Below are positions 42,001 through 54,498 of a stretch of DNA of 64,000 nucleotides, piece after piece. Source of the DNA: Capricornis sumatraensis (Eukaryota; Chordata; Mammalia; Artiodactyla; Bovidae). Position numbers and translations under genes: made by a program. The notes beneath the pieces were generated by a model. It was given only the letters and a program-made list of their open reading frames with translations, did no database searches and was not told where the DNA came from. Each line of letters begins with the position of its first letter. Within the stretch, counting starts at the first letter, position 1. Where the stretch lies: positions 169,468,001 to 169,532,000 of the forward strand of contig NC_091071.1 in the NCBI RefSeq assembly GCF_032405125.1. The letters run 5' to 3'.

Positions 42001-44165
42001 CCATGTACTATTGCTCAGGTATTATTATTCCACGGGTGGGTCTCTTGTTGGGCTTGGCCCAGCCACAGAGTGCTTTGGATTTGGACAGACCTGGCTTCTG
42101 ACCATTTACGTGCTGAACCTTAGTTTTTTGCACTTGCAAATGGGAATATAGATCACTGGCCCCTTTAGGGAGGATTAGCTACAGCTTATATAAGGTAGCT
42201 ACCGTAGTGCTCAGCGGGTGTTGCCAGTGTTATTTCTGTGTGAAATGAAAATACTGATTCTTTTGAGGATTAAATGAAATAGTATATGGATGCATCCTGT
42301 CAATGGTATATATACTCTGGTGTCCTGCTGGCTGAGAGAGACAGGACTAGCCCTCAGGAGGGATAATGCAGAAAGAAAGTTGACACCTGAAATGTGAAGA
42401 TAGAAACTGGGTGACTTGAAGCTAGACTTTCACAAAGTTTTGCAGTAAAGAGTTTTAGTAATCACCAAGGTACGATGTCTTGTAGTGTTGAGAGATCCTC
42501 CAACTTCTGACTTGCTTCTCTACGGGAGGGGGCAGAAGCTTGGGTGTCTTACTGTCCTTCTAAGTCCAGCTGAGTCCAAACTGCAGGTGATGAGACCACC
42601 AGGGTGGCTGGGTGGGGTTTTAACTAAAACCCGACCGGGATGGAGAGAGGAAACTGTTTAGTCAGCCTGCGGAGTGATGTCTGAGGCAGTGCTGGCCTCC
42701 CTGCGCTGGGAACATCCGTATTGTCTCTTAGCTTGAGCGCCCCCCATCACTCCAGGATGGGTGTGTACTTGCCCACCCCTTCCCTGGAGGTTATGTGGTG
42801 GTCACAGTTCAACTGGCTTTTGTAAGCTCATGAGGACCAGGCCCTGTCTTTGTCCCCAAGGAGGTTGTGTCAGTGATCAGCTCCAGGTATGCTTGTGAAC
42901 CCAACAAATATCCTGGCTTAGGAATAAAACGTGAACGCCATGGGCCCTTGCCACTGACCTCATCTTCCTGGAGCGTATGGGTGGTGAACCGGCATGAAAG
43001 GTTCGGTGCATCCACTCTCCGGGGAGGGGACCTTTGGTCCTGTTCTAAGTAGTCGGGAGTGCTTCCTGGAGGAAGTGACCTTTTTGAAGTTGCACACAAA
43101 TGAGGCCTATCTTCTCACAGAAGTCTGGCGGCAGGCTGTTTCCACGGTTGTTCATGACCTCAGCAGTGCCACCGAGGAGCCTGGCTCTTCCTTGGCCTCC
43201 CCTCTCTCCTCTCAGGACTCACCACCTTACCGTTGCAGCATCTTGGGTGGTGGCTGCACCATAGCTCACACCTGTTGCCAAGCAGAAGGCATCCAGCAAG
43301 CAAAACTTGCCCCTGGAGGTGTCATTGGCCCAAAAGTGTACAATGTGGCCACCTCTAACTGTAAATCTGGGAAAACAGCAAAGGAGGATGGGCAGCCCAT
43401 AGACCAGGGTGTGCCCTTGGGACTGGATACCTACTATTTCCAGTAAAGTCTTGTTGGCAAGAAAGGAAGAAAGGCAGATTGACTGGCTTAGGACAGGGCT
43501 TGAGGGGAAGATGTTTCCATCAGAGGGAACGGTGTGTGCAAAGCCCCGGAGGGAAGAGTGTAGAAAATTCATGGAACTAAACACCCTTTTGTCATGCCTG
43601 GAGCAGAGAAGTGGGGCGAGGTGAGACCAGAGAGATCAGAAAGTCATAAGAAATTTGGGTTTCAGCCGCGACATCCTCTTTTCCCAGACGGACTAACGCC
43701 TTTCCATTTCCCTTCTGGCACAGGGTAGCCACAGACCCACTTGGGAGGTCAGCAGTGGTCCCAGCCCATTCCCATAACCCTGCTCAGAGCAATCTTTTCA
43801 ACGATGACTTTTCCTGAGAGAGAGGTGTGCGTTAGGCACTAAACCAGCTATGTTACTCAGGCCAGGCATGGCTGTAGCAACTGGTCCAGCCCCTTCATCC
43901 GTGAATAGTGGAGGGGGCTCCTCAGGCAGGAAAGGCTGGATGGAGGCACGCCAGGGTCCAGAAAGAATGAGAGGCTAGATGAACCACTTAACGCTTCTTC
44001 CTGCAGTTTGCTGTGAATAACAGAGGTGTTCCCAGCACCGCCCATCTCCCCACCTGCAGCTCACTGCTTGCTGCCTGTGGGCCACCCTACACTGAGCCAG
44101 TTAGGGGTTGTACCCGGGCATTTAGGCCTCAGCTTCATCACATGTCAAGTGAGAACCGTCCCTTT
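42001..44165. other. Intergenic downstream of DNAJC8
   Basis: Mostly unique-looking. A MIR-like piece lies near 42,090-42,240. A 150-codon open frame (42,994-43,446, +) has no recognisable domain, and nearby 'gtgtgcaaagccccggaggg' is typical of an ancient interspersed repeat, so I do not call it a gene. Confidence 0.5.
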
Positions 44166-44179
44166 AAAAAGAGGTGTAG

Positions 44180-44620
44180 CAATGGAATATTACTCAGCCA
44201 TTAAAAAGAATACATTTGAATCAGTTCTAATGAGGTGGATGAAACTGGAGCCTATTATACAGAGCGAAGTGAGCCAGAAAGGAAAACACCAATACCGTAT
44301 ACTAATGCATATATATGGAATTTAGAAAGATGGTAACGATGACCCTATATGCGAGACAACAAAAGAGACACAGATGTATAGAACAGTCTTTTGGACTCTG
44401 TGGGAGAGGGCAATGGTGGGATGATATGGGAGAATGGCATTGAAACATGTAAAATTATCACATGTGAAACGAATTGCCAGTCCAGGTTCGTTGCATGATA
44501 GGGTGCTCAGGGCTGGTGCACTGGGAGGGAGGAGGGAGGGGGGTTCAGGATAGGGAACACATGTACACCCATGGCGGATTCATGTCAATGTATGGCAAAA
44601 CCAATACAATATTGTAAAAA

Positions 44621-44661
<41 letters not shown>

Positions 44662-44699
44662 TAAGATGGATAGCTGGTTAAAATAAATAAATAAAAAAT
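44180..44699 (+). mobile_element. L1_BT 3' end with target-site duplication
   Basis: A 5'-truncated L1: ORF2 end ('aatggaatattactcagcc'), 3' UTR ('gttcaggatagggaacacatg', 'caaaaccaatacaatattg'), poly(A), then a (TA)n expansion at about 44,630-44,658 and an A-rich tail. AAAAGAGGTGTAG (ending 44,179) and AAAACGAGGTGTAG (44,700-44,713) flank it. Confidence 0.87.
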
Positions 44700-44713
44700 A
44701 AAACGAGGTGTAG

Positions 44714-45027
44714 GACTTCCCTGGTGGTCCAGTGGTAAAGGAATCCTGCTGCCAGTGCAGAGGACGCAGTTTCCATCCCTGATCCGGGAAGATCCCACTT
44801 CTTGTGGGTAACTAAGCCTGTGTGTCCCAACTACTGAGTCCGCACTCTGGAGCCTGCAAGATGCAGTTACTGAAGCCCGCATGCTCCAGAGCCCGTGTCC
44901 CGCAGCAAGAGAAGCCGCGGTGATGAGAAGCCTGTGTATCAACAAGGAGTAGCCCCTGGTTGCCACAACTAAAGAGGGTCCGTGCACAGCAATGAAGACC
45001 CGGCGGAACCGAAAAATACATAAAAAA
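44714..45027 (+). repeat. CHR-type SINE, long form
   Basis: 'gacttccctggtggtccagtgg' to 'aaaaatacataaaaaatg'; starts right after the L1 target duplication. Confidence 0.82.
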
Positions 45028-45159
45028 TGAGGAGTAACCACTGAAAGCATCAGTCTGGACACTCAAAACCCCCCACCCCAATCCCACGGCTGTGGACTCT
45101 TCGAGGCTGTCTGGGGCTGCCACAGATGGGCACCACCTTCTGGCCCCTCTCACAGACTC

Positions 45160-46201
45160 CAGGTTGGAGAGAGAGTGTGTGTGTGTGAGAGAGAGTGTGT
45201 GTGTGTATGTGAGAGTGTGAGTGTGAGCAAGTGTGAATGTGTGTGTGTGTGTGAGTGTGAGTGAGTGAATGTGTGTGTATGTATCTATGTGAGAGTGTGA
45301 GTGTATATGAAAGTGTGTGTGTGAGTGTGAATGTGTGTATGAGTATGTGTGTATGTGAGTGTGAGCGAGTGAATGTGTGTGTGCGTGTGTATGTGAGAGT
45401 ATGGTATGTGTATGAGAGTGAGTGTGAGCAAGTGTGAATGTGTGTATGTGAGTGTATGTGAGTGTGTGTGTGTATATGAGTGTGAGTGTGTGAGCGAGTG
45501 AATGTGTGTGTGTGTATGTGAGTCTGTGTGTATGTGTGTGTGTGCGAGTGTGTGTGAGTGAGTCTATGTGAGTGTGTGTGTGTGAGTGTGAGCAAGTGTG
45601 AATGTGTGAGTGTGTGTATGTGAGAGTGTGTGTGTGAGTGTGTGAGCAAGTGTGAATGTGTGTGTATCTGTATGTGAGTGTGTGTATGAGTGTATAGTGT
45701 GTGTGTGAGAGTGTGTGTGTAAGCGAGTGTGAATGTGTGTGCGTGTATGTGAGAGTATGTATGTGTATGAGTGTGTGAGCAAGTGTGAATGTGTGTGAGT
45801 ATGTGTGTATGTGAGTGTGTGTGCGAGTGTATATGAGTGTGTGTGTGTGAGTGTGAATGTGTGTGTGTGAGTGTGTGTGTGTGTGTGTCTGTATGTGTGT
45901 GTGAGTGTATATGAGAGTGTGTGTGAGTGTATGAGTGTGTGTATGTGAGAGTGTGTGTGAGTGTATGAGAGTGTGTGTGAGTGTGTGTGTGTATGTGAGT
46001 CTGTATGTGAGAGTGTGTGTGTGAGTGTATGTGAGTGTGTATGTGAGAGTGAGTGTGTGTGCGAGTGTATGTGTGTATGAGAGTGAGTGTGTGTGCGAGT
46101 GTATGTGAGTGTGTGTGTGAGAGTGTGTGTGTATGTGAGAGTGTGTGTATGTGAGAGTGTGAGTGTGTGCGAGTGTATGTGAGTGTGTGTGTGAGAGAGA
46201 G

Positions 46202-46244
<43 letters not shown>

Positions 46245-46245
46245 A
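45160..46245. repeat. GT-rich tandem array (1.1 kb)
   Basis: A nearly uninterrupted run of GTGTGTGA, GTGTATGTGAG and GTGAATGTGT variants, ending in a pure (GT)n of about 40 bases after GAGAGAGAGAG. On the minus strand it gives a spurious open frame of His/Thr/Ser repeats (45,050-45,649). Alternating purine-pyrimidine sequence of this length can adopt Z-DNA. Confidence 0.93.
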
Positions 46246-47206
46246 TGGGTCTGGACCTGCCCTGGGTGGAACCTCAGTGACTCCTCAGCCCCGCTTTCAT
46301 CCTAGCACATCCACCTCATCTCTCTCCTTGCAGGAGGTCACCGGCACTTCTCACCAATGGGTTTGGGGACAGTGGGAACATCTGGCCCTGAGTGTGGAGG
46401 AAAGAGCTCAGAAGGGGCTCAGGGTCACCTTGCTTTGTCCCTCACTGGCTTTGTAATCCTGGCCAGTCATTTTACCTTCTCTGGGTTTTAGCTTCCTCTT
46501 CTGTAAAATGAGGCTAAAAATACCTTCTGTGTCCCTGTTCCATGAACTCAAATGAGATTCTGTTTATTGAGATTCTGTTTATTGGAGAACAGACCTTACA
46601 AATGGAGACAGACCTTGCAGGCAACAGGCCTGTGTTTGGCGTCAGGCAGACTGGAGCCTTGAAGCTTCTCTGAGCGTCAGCTTCCTCATCTCTTAAATCT
46701 GCTGCCCTAAGGGCGAAGGAGATCAGAGAATCCACTGCCTGGCACAGCGGGGTGCAGGGTATTCTCCCCAAACCCTCCTCCGGGAGGGTGGTTCCTGCTC
46801 CAGGAGTTGGGTGGAAAAGCAGAGGGTGGAGGTCGCCTGGGAAAATTGTTAAAAAGCATTCTCTGGTTTCCCTGAAGATTCGGATTCAGGATTCAGGGTG
46901 GAGGAGACAGACTACTGGATCTTTAACAAACTTCCGGGTTAATCCAGCCAGCACTGGAAACTCAGGCAGGGGCAGAGAGTCCCCTGGGAGGTAGTGGGGT
47001 GGAGAGAGCTTGGATTTCCGCCAGAGATGTCAAAATCTTCGCCTTACACCTCTGGCTTAAGCAAGTGAACCTAGCTAGCAAAAGCCTTTAGGTAATCGGC
47101 CTCTCCTTGCCTAGTCCCTGGCTTCTTCCAGCCTCCCTCCAAGCCTGTTCTGCAACGACCTTCCTACCTTGGAATCACCTGGGTGCTTGTTAAAAATTCA
47201 TTTCTC
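46246..47206. other. Intergenic with MIR
   Basis: A MIR-like SINE lies at about 46,410-46,540 ('gtcattttaccttctctggg', 'cttctgtaaaatgaggct'). At 47,160-47,200 'ggaatcacctgggtgcttgttaaaa' is MER5A-like and resumes after the next SINE near 47,490. A tandem 'gagattctgtttattg' duplication occurs at 46,554-46,585. Confidence 0.5.
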
Positions 47207-47430
47207 TGATTTCCCTAATGGTCCAGTGGTTAAGAATCTGCCTCCCAACGAAGGGTACATGGTTTCGATCCCGGGCCCATAAACTAAGATCCCGCATGCC
47301 CCGGAGCAACTAAGCCCCTGCTTGACAGCCACTGAGCCTAAGCTCTAACCCGTGCTCTGAAATTAGAGAGAAGTCCGCAGGCCACCACGAAGGCCCAGCA
47401 TAGCCAAGATAAAATAATAATAATAAAGTA
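47207..47430 (+). repeat. CHR-type SINE
   Basis: 'gatttccctaatggtccagtgg' to the A-rich tail; appears inserted within a MER5A-like element. Confidence 0.75.
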
Positions 47431-47677
47431 GTCCTCGTCCCTCCTCACTCTAATAAAAAAAAATTGCATTTCCTTGGTCCTGTAACCAGCACTGCTAATT
47501 CAGAAACACTCTTGAAGTGGAATATGAGAAACTGCTTTTCTTTTTTTTCAACAGTTAAAAACTGCTTTTCATTTTTAACAATTTCTCCAATTGAGTCTGA
47601 TATGGAGAATGGATTTGACTTCCAATTAGCAGCACCAGGCAGGAACTTGGGTAAATAAAGCGGTTGTCACTTCTTGT

Positions 47678-48660
47678 TGTTCAGTCACTAAGCTGTGTCC
47701 GACTCTTTGCAAACCCATGGACCGCAGCATTCCAGGCTCCTCTGTCCTCTACTATTTCCTGAAGTTTGCTCAAATTCATGTCCACTGAGTCAGTGATGTT
47801 ATCTAATCATCTCATCCTCTGCCACCTCCTTCTCCTTTTGCCTTCAATCTTTCCCAGCCTCAATCAGGGTCTTTTCCAATGAATTGGCTCTTCGCATCAG
47901 GTGGCCAAAATATCGGAGCTTCAGCATCAGTCCTTCTAATGAATATTCAAAGTTGATTTCCTTTAGGATTGAGTGGTTTGATCTCCTTCCTGTCCAAGGG
48001 ACTCTCAAGAGTCTTCTCCAGCACCACAGTTTGAAAGCATCAATTCTTTGGTGTTCAGCCTTCTTTATGATCCAACTCTCACATCTGTACATGACTACTG
48101 GAAAAACCATAGCTTTGAATATACGGAGTTGGCAAAGTGATGTCTTTGCTTTTTAAAAACGCTGTCTAGGTTAGTCATAGCTTTTCTTCCAAGGAGCAAG
48201 TGTCTTGTAATTTCATGGCTGCAGACAGGATCTGCAGTGATTTGGGAGCCCAAGAAAAGAAAATCTGTCACTGCTCCCACTTTTTCCCCTTCTATTTGCC
48301 ATGAAGTGATGGGATAGGATGCCATGATCTTTGGGTTTTTTTTTAATGTTGACTTTTAAGCTAGCTTTTTCACTCTCCTCTTTCACTCTCAGCAAGAGGT
48401 TCTTTAGTTCCTCTTCACTTTCTGCAAGAGGAGGGGTATCGTCCACATATCTAAGGTTGTTGATATTTGTCTTGGCAATCTTGATTCCAGCCTGTGATTC
48501 ATCCAGCCTGGTATATCCCATGATGTACTCTGCATAGAAGTTAAATAAGCACAGTGACAATATACAGCCTTGATGTAATCCTCTCCTAGTTTTGAACCAG
48601 TCGCTGTTCCATGTCCGGTTCTAAGTGCTGCTTCTTGACCCGCATACAGATTTTTCAGGG
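47678..48660 (-). mobile_element. BovB LINE, 3' ~1 kb (antisense)
   Basis: A minus-strand BovB encoding the end of the reverse-transcriptase domain (frame 48,213-48,560 includes LRYVDDTPPLAESEEEL, where the usual YADD is YVDD) and the C-terminal region (47,844-48,110, FPVVMYRCESWIIKKAEH). The frames are shifted relative to each other, so it is dead. Confidence 0.9.
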
Positions 48661-50280
48661 GACAGGTTCACTTACTGAGTTCCTATTACGTGCCAGGTGT
48701 TGTGTCAGGATAATGGAGGGAGTATGTGTGACTGTTACTGACCCAGGAAATTGAGGTTCTGAGCAGGCTCCAGCTGAAGACCAGAGGCAGCGGTCAAACC
48801 TTAGTTTCATAGATTCATAGAGTTAGTATTTGAGAATGCCACCACCCAGTTTTGCTTTTCTCTGTGGCCTGACAGCTTCGCTTCCTGCTAAGCCCCGTCA
48901 GATATTTCGGAAGGTCAGGTTGGGGCGGGGCGTGAAGGTGGAGATAAAGAGTAAGTCTCAGCACAGAACGTGCAAAGCCGGAGCCCAGGCAGAGTCCTAG
49001 GCTTTCGCAGAACTGTGGTGCTTTGCCATAGTCAGCAAGGATCTCTCTTTTCCCTCAAACTGGGGGCTCACGAGGGCAGACATGTGTCTTCTCTTACAAG
49101 GAGCTGGCTTCAGGAAGAAGAATTTCCTCTTCCCTAACAAACTGGGCATCCCTGAGGGCAGGCTGTCTCCTCCTTGGTTGGGAGCACTTGAGGGCAGGTT
49201 GTCACACCCATTAGACTGTGGCTTCCTGTGAGCAAGACTGGCTGTGCATCCCCTCACACGGGGGTATCTTCAGAGAGCAGCTTTGGGCCTTTTCTAGCAT
49301 CCTGGAGGTCACTGGAGTCGAGACTGCACCCACTGGAGCCTGGGCTCCTGAGACAGGGCTGGGACCTTTGTCAGAGCCCATCTTCCCCTGAGACAAGGGG
49401 CCCAGTTCCTTCCTCCTCTGCCAGCCCAGGCCTAGCCCTTCCTCCCAGAGCGGTTCTGCACCGGATGGACCAGTCCAGTGTTGTTGGCTGAGCTGATGTG
49501 CAGAGAGAGAGAAAGACTCCCTGCGGATGTGGGTATTTCTGGTGACCTTGGAGTTGGGGCCCCACCCAAGGACCTGGCTTCCTGGCCTTGTGTCCACCCA
49601 GTAGAGCCCGCAGCCAGGCATTCCCTAATCCATTATCTACCACTGCTCACTGGGGATTGGAGCGTAAAGTGAGTCATGCACCTGGGTCTGGGCCTGCCTT
49701 CTGCCTCCTCCCAGTTCCCAGCCCCATTTCCTGAGTCCCCTGAGAAGCCGGCAGGACGGCGGCCCCCGCCTCCCCCTCAGCCTCTTTGCCACCTCCTGGA
49801 CCACTGTTCCTGCAGTTTCTCAGGTAAGAGGCTGGTGGCCTGGGTGAGAGGGTCAGATTTGGCTGCTTTGTCTGGCTGCTCCTCGGGATCCTTGAGGCTG
49901 GTCAGGCGCACATCGGATTTCCCTCCCCTCAGCACCCCCTCATGGACTCTCAACACCCTTATCACTCACAGAGCATACATCCTTTTTCACTCCTCATAGA
50001 TATTTATCACACACAGTCACCAACAGACATGGCATTTCCTCACACACTTGATAGAAAACACAGTGTCATCCCCATACAGACACCATCCACAGCCCTTCAC
50101 AAACACACATCATACGACAGACCCTTAGCATCTGCTGACTCAGCCTGTGACTCCTCACGACACACAATACGCTGTCACAGTTGACACAACAGTCCCTCAT
50201 GGGATGTATATCATTACCCCCAGAACGAAATACATCCTTACAGACACACGTGTACAGTAGCACTGACTCATATAACACAT
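48661..50280. other. Intergenic, possible PTAFR upstream region
   Basis: Largely unique and moderately GC-rich, with L2-like 'gagggcagg' repeats near 49,070-49,200. By synteny, 5' noncoding exons of PTAFR could fall in this part, but nothing in the sequence identifies one. Overlapping open frames at 49,211-49,643 have no known domain. Confidence 0.4.
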
Positions 50281-50490
50281 GAGGGCTTCCCAGGTGGCTC
50301 AGATGGGAAAGAATCCGCCTGCAATGCAGAAGACCTGGGGTCAGGAAGATCCCCTGGAGGAGGGCATGGCAACCCACTCCATTATTCTTGCCTGGAGAAT
50401 CCACATGGACAGAGGAGCCTGGCGGGCTGCAGTCCACGGGGTCACAAAGAGTCAGAGACAACTGAGCGACTAACACTTTCACTTTCACAC
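50281..50490 (+). repeat. Bov-tA SINE
   Basis: 'agggcttcccaggtggctcag' to 'acaactgagcgactaacac'; full length. Confidence 0.87.
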
Positions 50491-51014
50491 AACACATGAA
50501 CCCTTGCAGGACATAAGACGCCCAGACAGGAAAACCCTCCACTCCTCACTCACAGCAGACTAACCTACTCCACATAGACACATGCGCACATATACAGAGA
50601 TCAATGCAATCACACACACACATATCCTAGAAGCGCCTCACATCCCCAAACAGGGCCCCGAGGTCCTTGGTGGTACTGCTCAGCTAAGGCAGGGGCTGGG
50701 GCCCAGTCAGCAATGCTATCCCCACTTCTCACCTCCCACCTTGGGCCCTGCTTGTGCACAGGGGCAGAGAGAGGGCAGCCAGGAGCAGAGCTGGGGGTCC
50801 TGGCCACGTCATGGAGCATGATGGGCTGGGGGGGACGCCTTTCCTGGCTGGCTGAGTGCTGCTTCCTGACGATCCTGGGACTCTGCACAAGCTGATATTA
50901 AAAATCTAGCTAACATTTATCACCTGCCTACCGGGGGTCAGATACCAAGCTCACGGCTTTCCTGAGTACTATCTTATTTAATTATGTGATACCTTTATGA
51001 AGTAATACAATGTT
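50491..51014. other. Intergenic
   Basis: Unique-looking with short CA-rich stretches near 50,590-50,630; no gene. Confidence 0.4.
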
Positions 51015-51225
51015 TCGCTCATAGCTCTGTTGGTAAAGAATAGCAGCTTTGCAATACAGGAGACCTGGGTTCGATTCCTGGGTCGGGCAGATCCCCTGGA
51101 GAAGGAAATGGCAACCATCTCCAGTATTCTTGCCTGGAAAATCCCATGGAGAGAGGAGCCTGGCAGGTTATAGTCCGTGGGGTCACAAGAGTCGGACACG
51201 ACTTAGCAACTCAACTACCACCACC
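51015..51225 (+). repeat. Bov-tA SINE
   Basis: Diverged head, then 'ggagacctgggttcgattcc' through 'gtcggacacgacttagcaac'. Confidence 0.83.
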
Positions 51226-51384
51226 TTTATGAAGTAGATAGATACTGTATTATAACCCTCATTTTATAGCTATTTTTCCATAGATGTTCAGAGAGGTTAA
51301 GAAACTTGCCTGATATGCCACAGCTAGCAGGCAGCAATGGAATTTAGATCTAGGTAAGTCTGAGTGACTATCAATTTCACTTTT

Positions 51385-51480
51385 GGAGAAGAGAATGGCT
51401 ACCCACTCCAGTATTCTTGCCTGGAGAATTCCATGAACAGAGGAGTCTGGTGGGCTACAGTTCATGGGGGTTGTGAAGCC
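51385..51480 (+). repeat. Bov-tA partial
   Basis: Only the 3' half ('ggagaagagaatggctaccc' to 'tacagttcatggggg') remains. Confidence 0.75.
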
Positions 51481-52487
51481 AGACTCTATCTCTTTTTTAT
51501 TTATTAAAATTTTTAAAAAGTTGTTATAAAGAAGTCACAAAGGAGCCAGTTAAAAGTTCAGTAGATATGAAAGAAAGAACGCATAGTGAAATGATTCCCT
51601 CTTATCCTTGTTCTCAGAACACCTGATTTCATTCTCTTCCCCAAACAGGGATTGAACCTGGGTCCTCAGCAGTGAAAGTGCCTAACCACGGGATTGCCAG
51701 GAAATTCCCAGCCTCTCTTTTAACGGGGCAGTCTAGCAGGGTGAGCAGTGGGGGCTGGAAAACGGAGGGCTCCTTCCATTCTAAGTCCTCTCTTGCCCTA
51801 AATTGTCAGGTGGACCTGCTCCCTTGAGTCCCCTGGGCCCGAATCTTCTCCCCTTATCTCACCCCTGGGGGCCCTGCCCCACCCCTGAGGCTTCCTTTCA
51901 GGATCCAGTGCAGGATGAGGTGACTCCTCTTACCAGCGAGGGGAAGGGGAGCAGTTCTCACTGCTGTCCAAGTTGTGCCCAGGCTGGAGACGGGGAGCCC
52001 TTGGGACTCAGCCCTGACCAAAGGAGGGAGAGAGAGAGAGAGGAGACGAGGAAGAGGAGTGAGGAGAGTGCGGCCAGGCGCGGTCCTTTCCAGACCTAAT
52101 TCCACAATGAGGTTGGAGGTGTCATTCCCGCTTCATAGATGAAGAGGCTCAGGGGACCATGTTAAAAGGCAGAGATGGGATTCAACCTCGCAAAGTTTGA
52201 GGGAGGGTGAGTAAGTGAGAGAGTCAGAGAGAGAAACTGAGGCTATGATGAGGAGTCATGGAGGCTTCGGGACTGCCGAGCATCAGGGTTGCCCTCCCCG
52301 GGAGGGCGAATGAGCCTGCTGCCCCAGTGACTTACGGGCTCTGAGGGCTCTGGTTTTGTAGTCATCTCCCCATCCAGTGATTCTTTATTCTGCCCGTTTG
52401 CACTATTTGTCTAACCTTGTCGGTTTTTTTTTTCTTGGCAGTACCACTTGCGGGGCTAACTTGACAGATCTTAGTTCCTTGAAACTG
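51481..52487. other. Intergenic
   Basis: An antisense SINE head lies at 51,640-51,712 ('accacgggattgccaggaaattccc'). 51,790-52,100 is GC-rich with a GA-rich run near 52,020-52,070, and a MIR-like piece sits at about 52,100-52,200. No gene was recognised. Confidence 0.45.
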
Positions 52488-52675
52488 AAAGTTGCTCAGT
52501 CGTGACTGACTCTTTGAGACCCCATGGACTATACAGTCCATGGAATTCTTCAGGGCAGAATACTGGAGTAGGTAGCCTATCCTTTCTCCAGGGGATCTTC
52601 CCGATACAGGAATCAAACTGGAGTCTCCAGCCTTGCAGGCAGATTCTTTACCAACTGAGCTATGAGGGAGTATTA
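52488..52675 (-). repeat. Bov-tA SINE (antisense)
   Basis: 'gttgctcagtcgtgactgac' to 'accaactgagctatgaggg' on the + strand. A second antisense CHR-type head follows directly at 52,676-52,735. Confidence 0.82.
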
Positions 52676-52789
52676 AATCCAGGCTCATGGCAGTGAACTC
52701 TCGGTTCCTAACCACTGGATCACCAGGGAATTCCCCATCCTATTTTAATTACTGTAACTTTATTGTAAATCTTGATATACGATGTGGCA

Positions 52790-53056
52790 CCTTCTTTTTT
52801 TCTTTTAATTAATTATTTTGGCTGCGCTGGGTCTTCGTTGCTGAGTGGGCCCTCTTTAGTGGTGGGAACTGGGACCATCTCATTTTGGCGGCTTCTGTTG
52901 CTGAAGATGTTGGGCTCTGGAGCGCAGGCTCAGTAGTTATGGCCTACGGGCTTAGTTGCTCCTTGACATATGAGGTCTTCCAGGACCAGGGATCGAACTT
53001 ACGTCCCCTGCATTGGCAAGTGGATTCTTAACCACTGACCCACCAGGGAAGCCCCT
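52790..53056 (-). repeat. CHR-type SINE (antisense), full
   Basis: 'ttttggctgcgctgggtcttcg' to 'accactgacccaccagggaagcccc' on the + strand. Confidence 0.8.
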
Positions 53057-53259
53057 GTATCACTTTCTTGACTTCTCATTCTCCAAATTATCTCCGCAAA
53101 TCCCAGGCTTGGGTATATTTATAAATACATATTCCAAAATCCTGTGCACCTACTGCTGAGTTAACTAGAATATTGCAGATATAATAGAAGCCTTCTGTGT
53201 ATCCTTACTAACCCTGCTCCCTCCCTCTCTCCCCAGACGTAATCATAACCTGAATCTGT

Positions 53260-54498
53260 CTTTATCCACTGATGCTACTGATGCATCTGTGCTGTGTCCA
53301 CCAATAATAATAATGTTTAAAGTCTTAGGAAACAGTATCATGTTATACGCATCCTTCTGCAGCTTGCTTTTTTAGTTTAGTATCCAGGTTATTACATGTA
53401 GCTCTGTTCATTTTAACATAGGTACAGGATTACACTGATGTACAGGATTACATTGAGAAGCATACAAATATTAATATCTCCAGTGTGAACCTAAGAAGAA
53501 TGTGCACATTAAACTTTAGTATGAAATTAATTTCCAAAACGGTGGCGCCATTCGTCATTTCTTTCTATCGGTGTAATGAGGGTTTCCACTGTTCTACATC
53601 CTCCTCAGTACTTGGAATTGGCAGACTTTCATTTTTTCCAACATGGTAGGTTTGTTTAAACTTGAGCTCCTGATTTTTCTGAAACCATATTTTTGACCAT
53701 GTCCTTTGACCATATTTTTATGTTTCTTAGCCTTCAGGCTTTTTCTTTTGTAAACTGCCTACTTGTTTCTTTACCCATTTTTTCTGTTGGGCTTTTCTTT
53801 AAGTTACTCATTTTTAGGAATTAATATCATGTTATGCCTGAAAATTCTTTGATCCATATGATAGAAATATCTTCTCCCAGTCTGTGGCTTATCGCTTTAC
53901 TACTTTTATAGTATCCTTTGAAGTATGGAATTTTTAACTTTAGATGATCACGTTTATCCATTTTTTCTTTGTTATAATATTAATAATTTCTATGTCTTAA
54001 GTTTTTCTTTTTTTAAAGATTTTTTTAATGTGGGTAATTTTTAAAGTCTTTATTGAATTTATTACAATATTGTTTCTGTTTTATGCTCTGGCTTTTTGGC
54101 TGTGAGGCATGTGGGATCTTGACTCCTTGACTAATGATCGAATCTGTAAAATTTCCCTGACCCTTATCTCATAAAGATATTTTCCTCTATACAAAGTTTT
54201 TTTATCATCATAGTTTGTTCTTTATGTCAATAGAAGTCTAATTCTGGATATGGTGTGAGGTAAGAATCTAATTTTGTTGTATTTTCCCCCGAATGGATAG
54301 CAATGATTTGCACAAGTATCTACTCTTACTGGTCTGTAATAGCAACTCTGTCATATATATCAAATTTCCATGTTTCTGATCTCTTTCTGTGACCTCCCTT
54401 TCCAGTATCTCTATTCTATTCCTTTTGTCTATCTGCTTGTCCGTTTGTTAATACCACCCTGTCTTACTACTATAACTTTATACTAAGGCTTGTTAAAA
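53260..54498 (-). mobile_element. Old L1 sequence (antisense)
   Basis: AT-rich antisense L1 3' UTR/ORF2 phrasing ('cttctcccagtctgtggctt', 'acttttatagtatcctttgaag'). A worn antisense SINE lies near 54,010-54,165. Boundaries are uncertain. Confidence 0.55.

Noticed and set aside
42994..43446. 150-codon open frame downstream of DNAJC8
   Set aside because: No recognisable domain, overlapping frames on the other strand, and ancient-repeat phrasing nearby; it is most likely chance.
45050..45782. Long His/Thr/Ser-rich frames on the minus strand
   Set aside because: They are translations of the GT-rich tandem array with no start context, splice sites or known domain.
49211..49643. Overlapping 136- and 90-codon minus-strand frames
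   Set aside because: GC-rich DNA gives long frames by chance; no domain or splice evidence.
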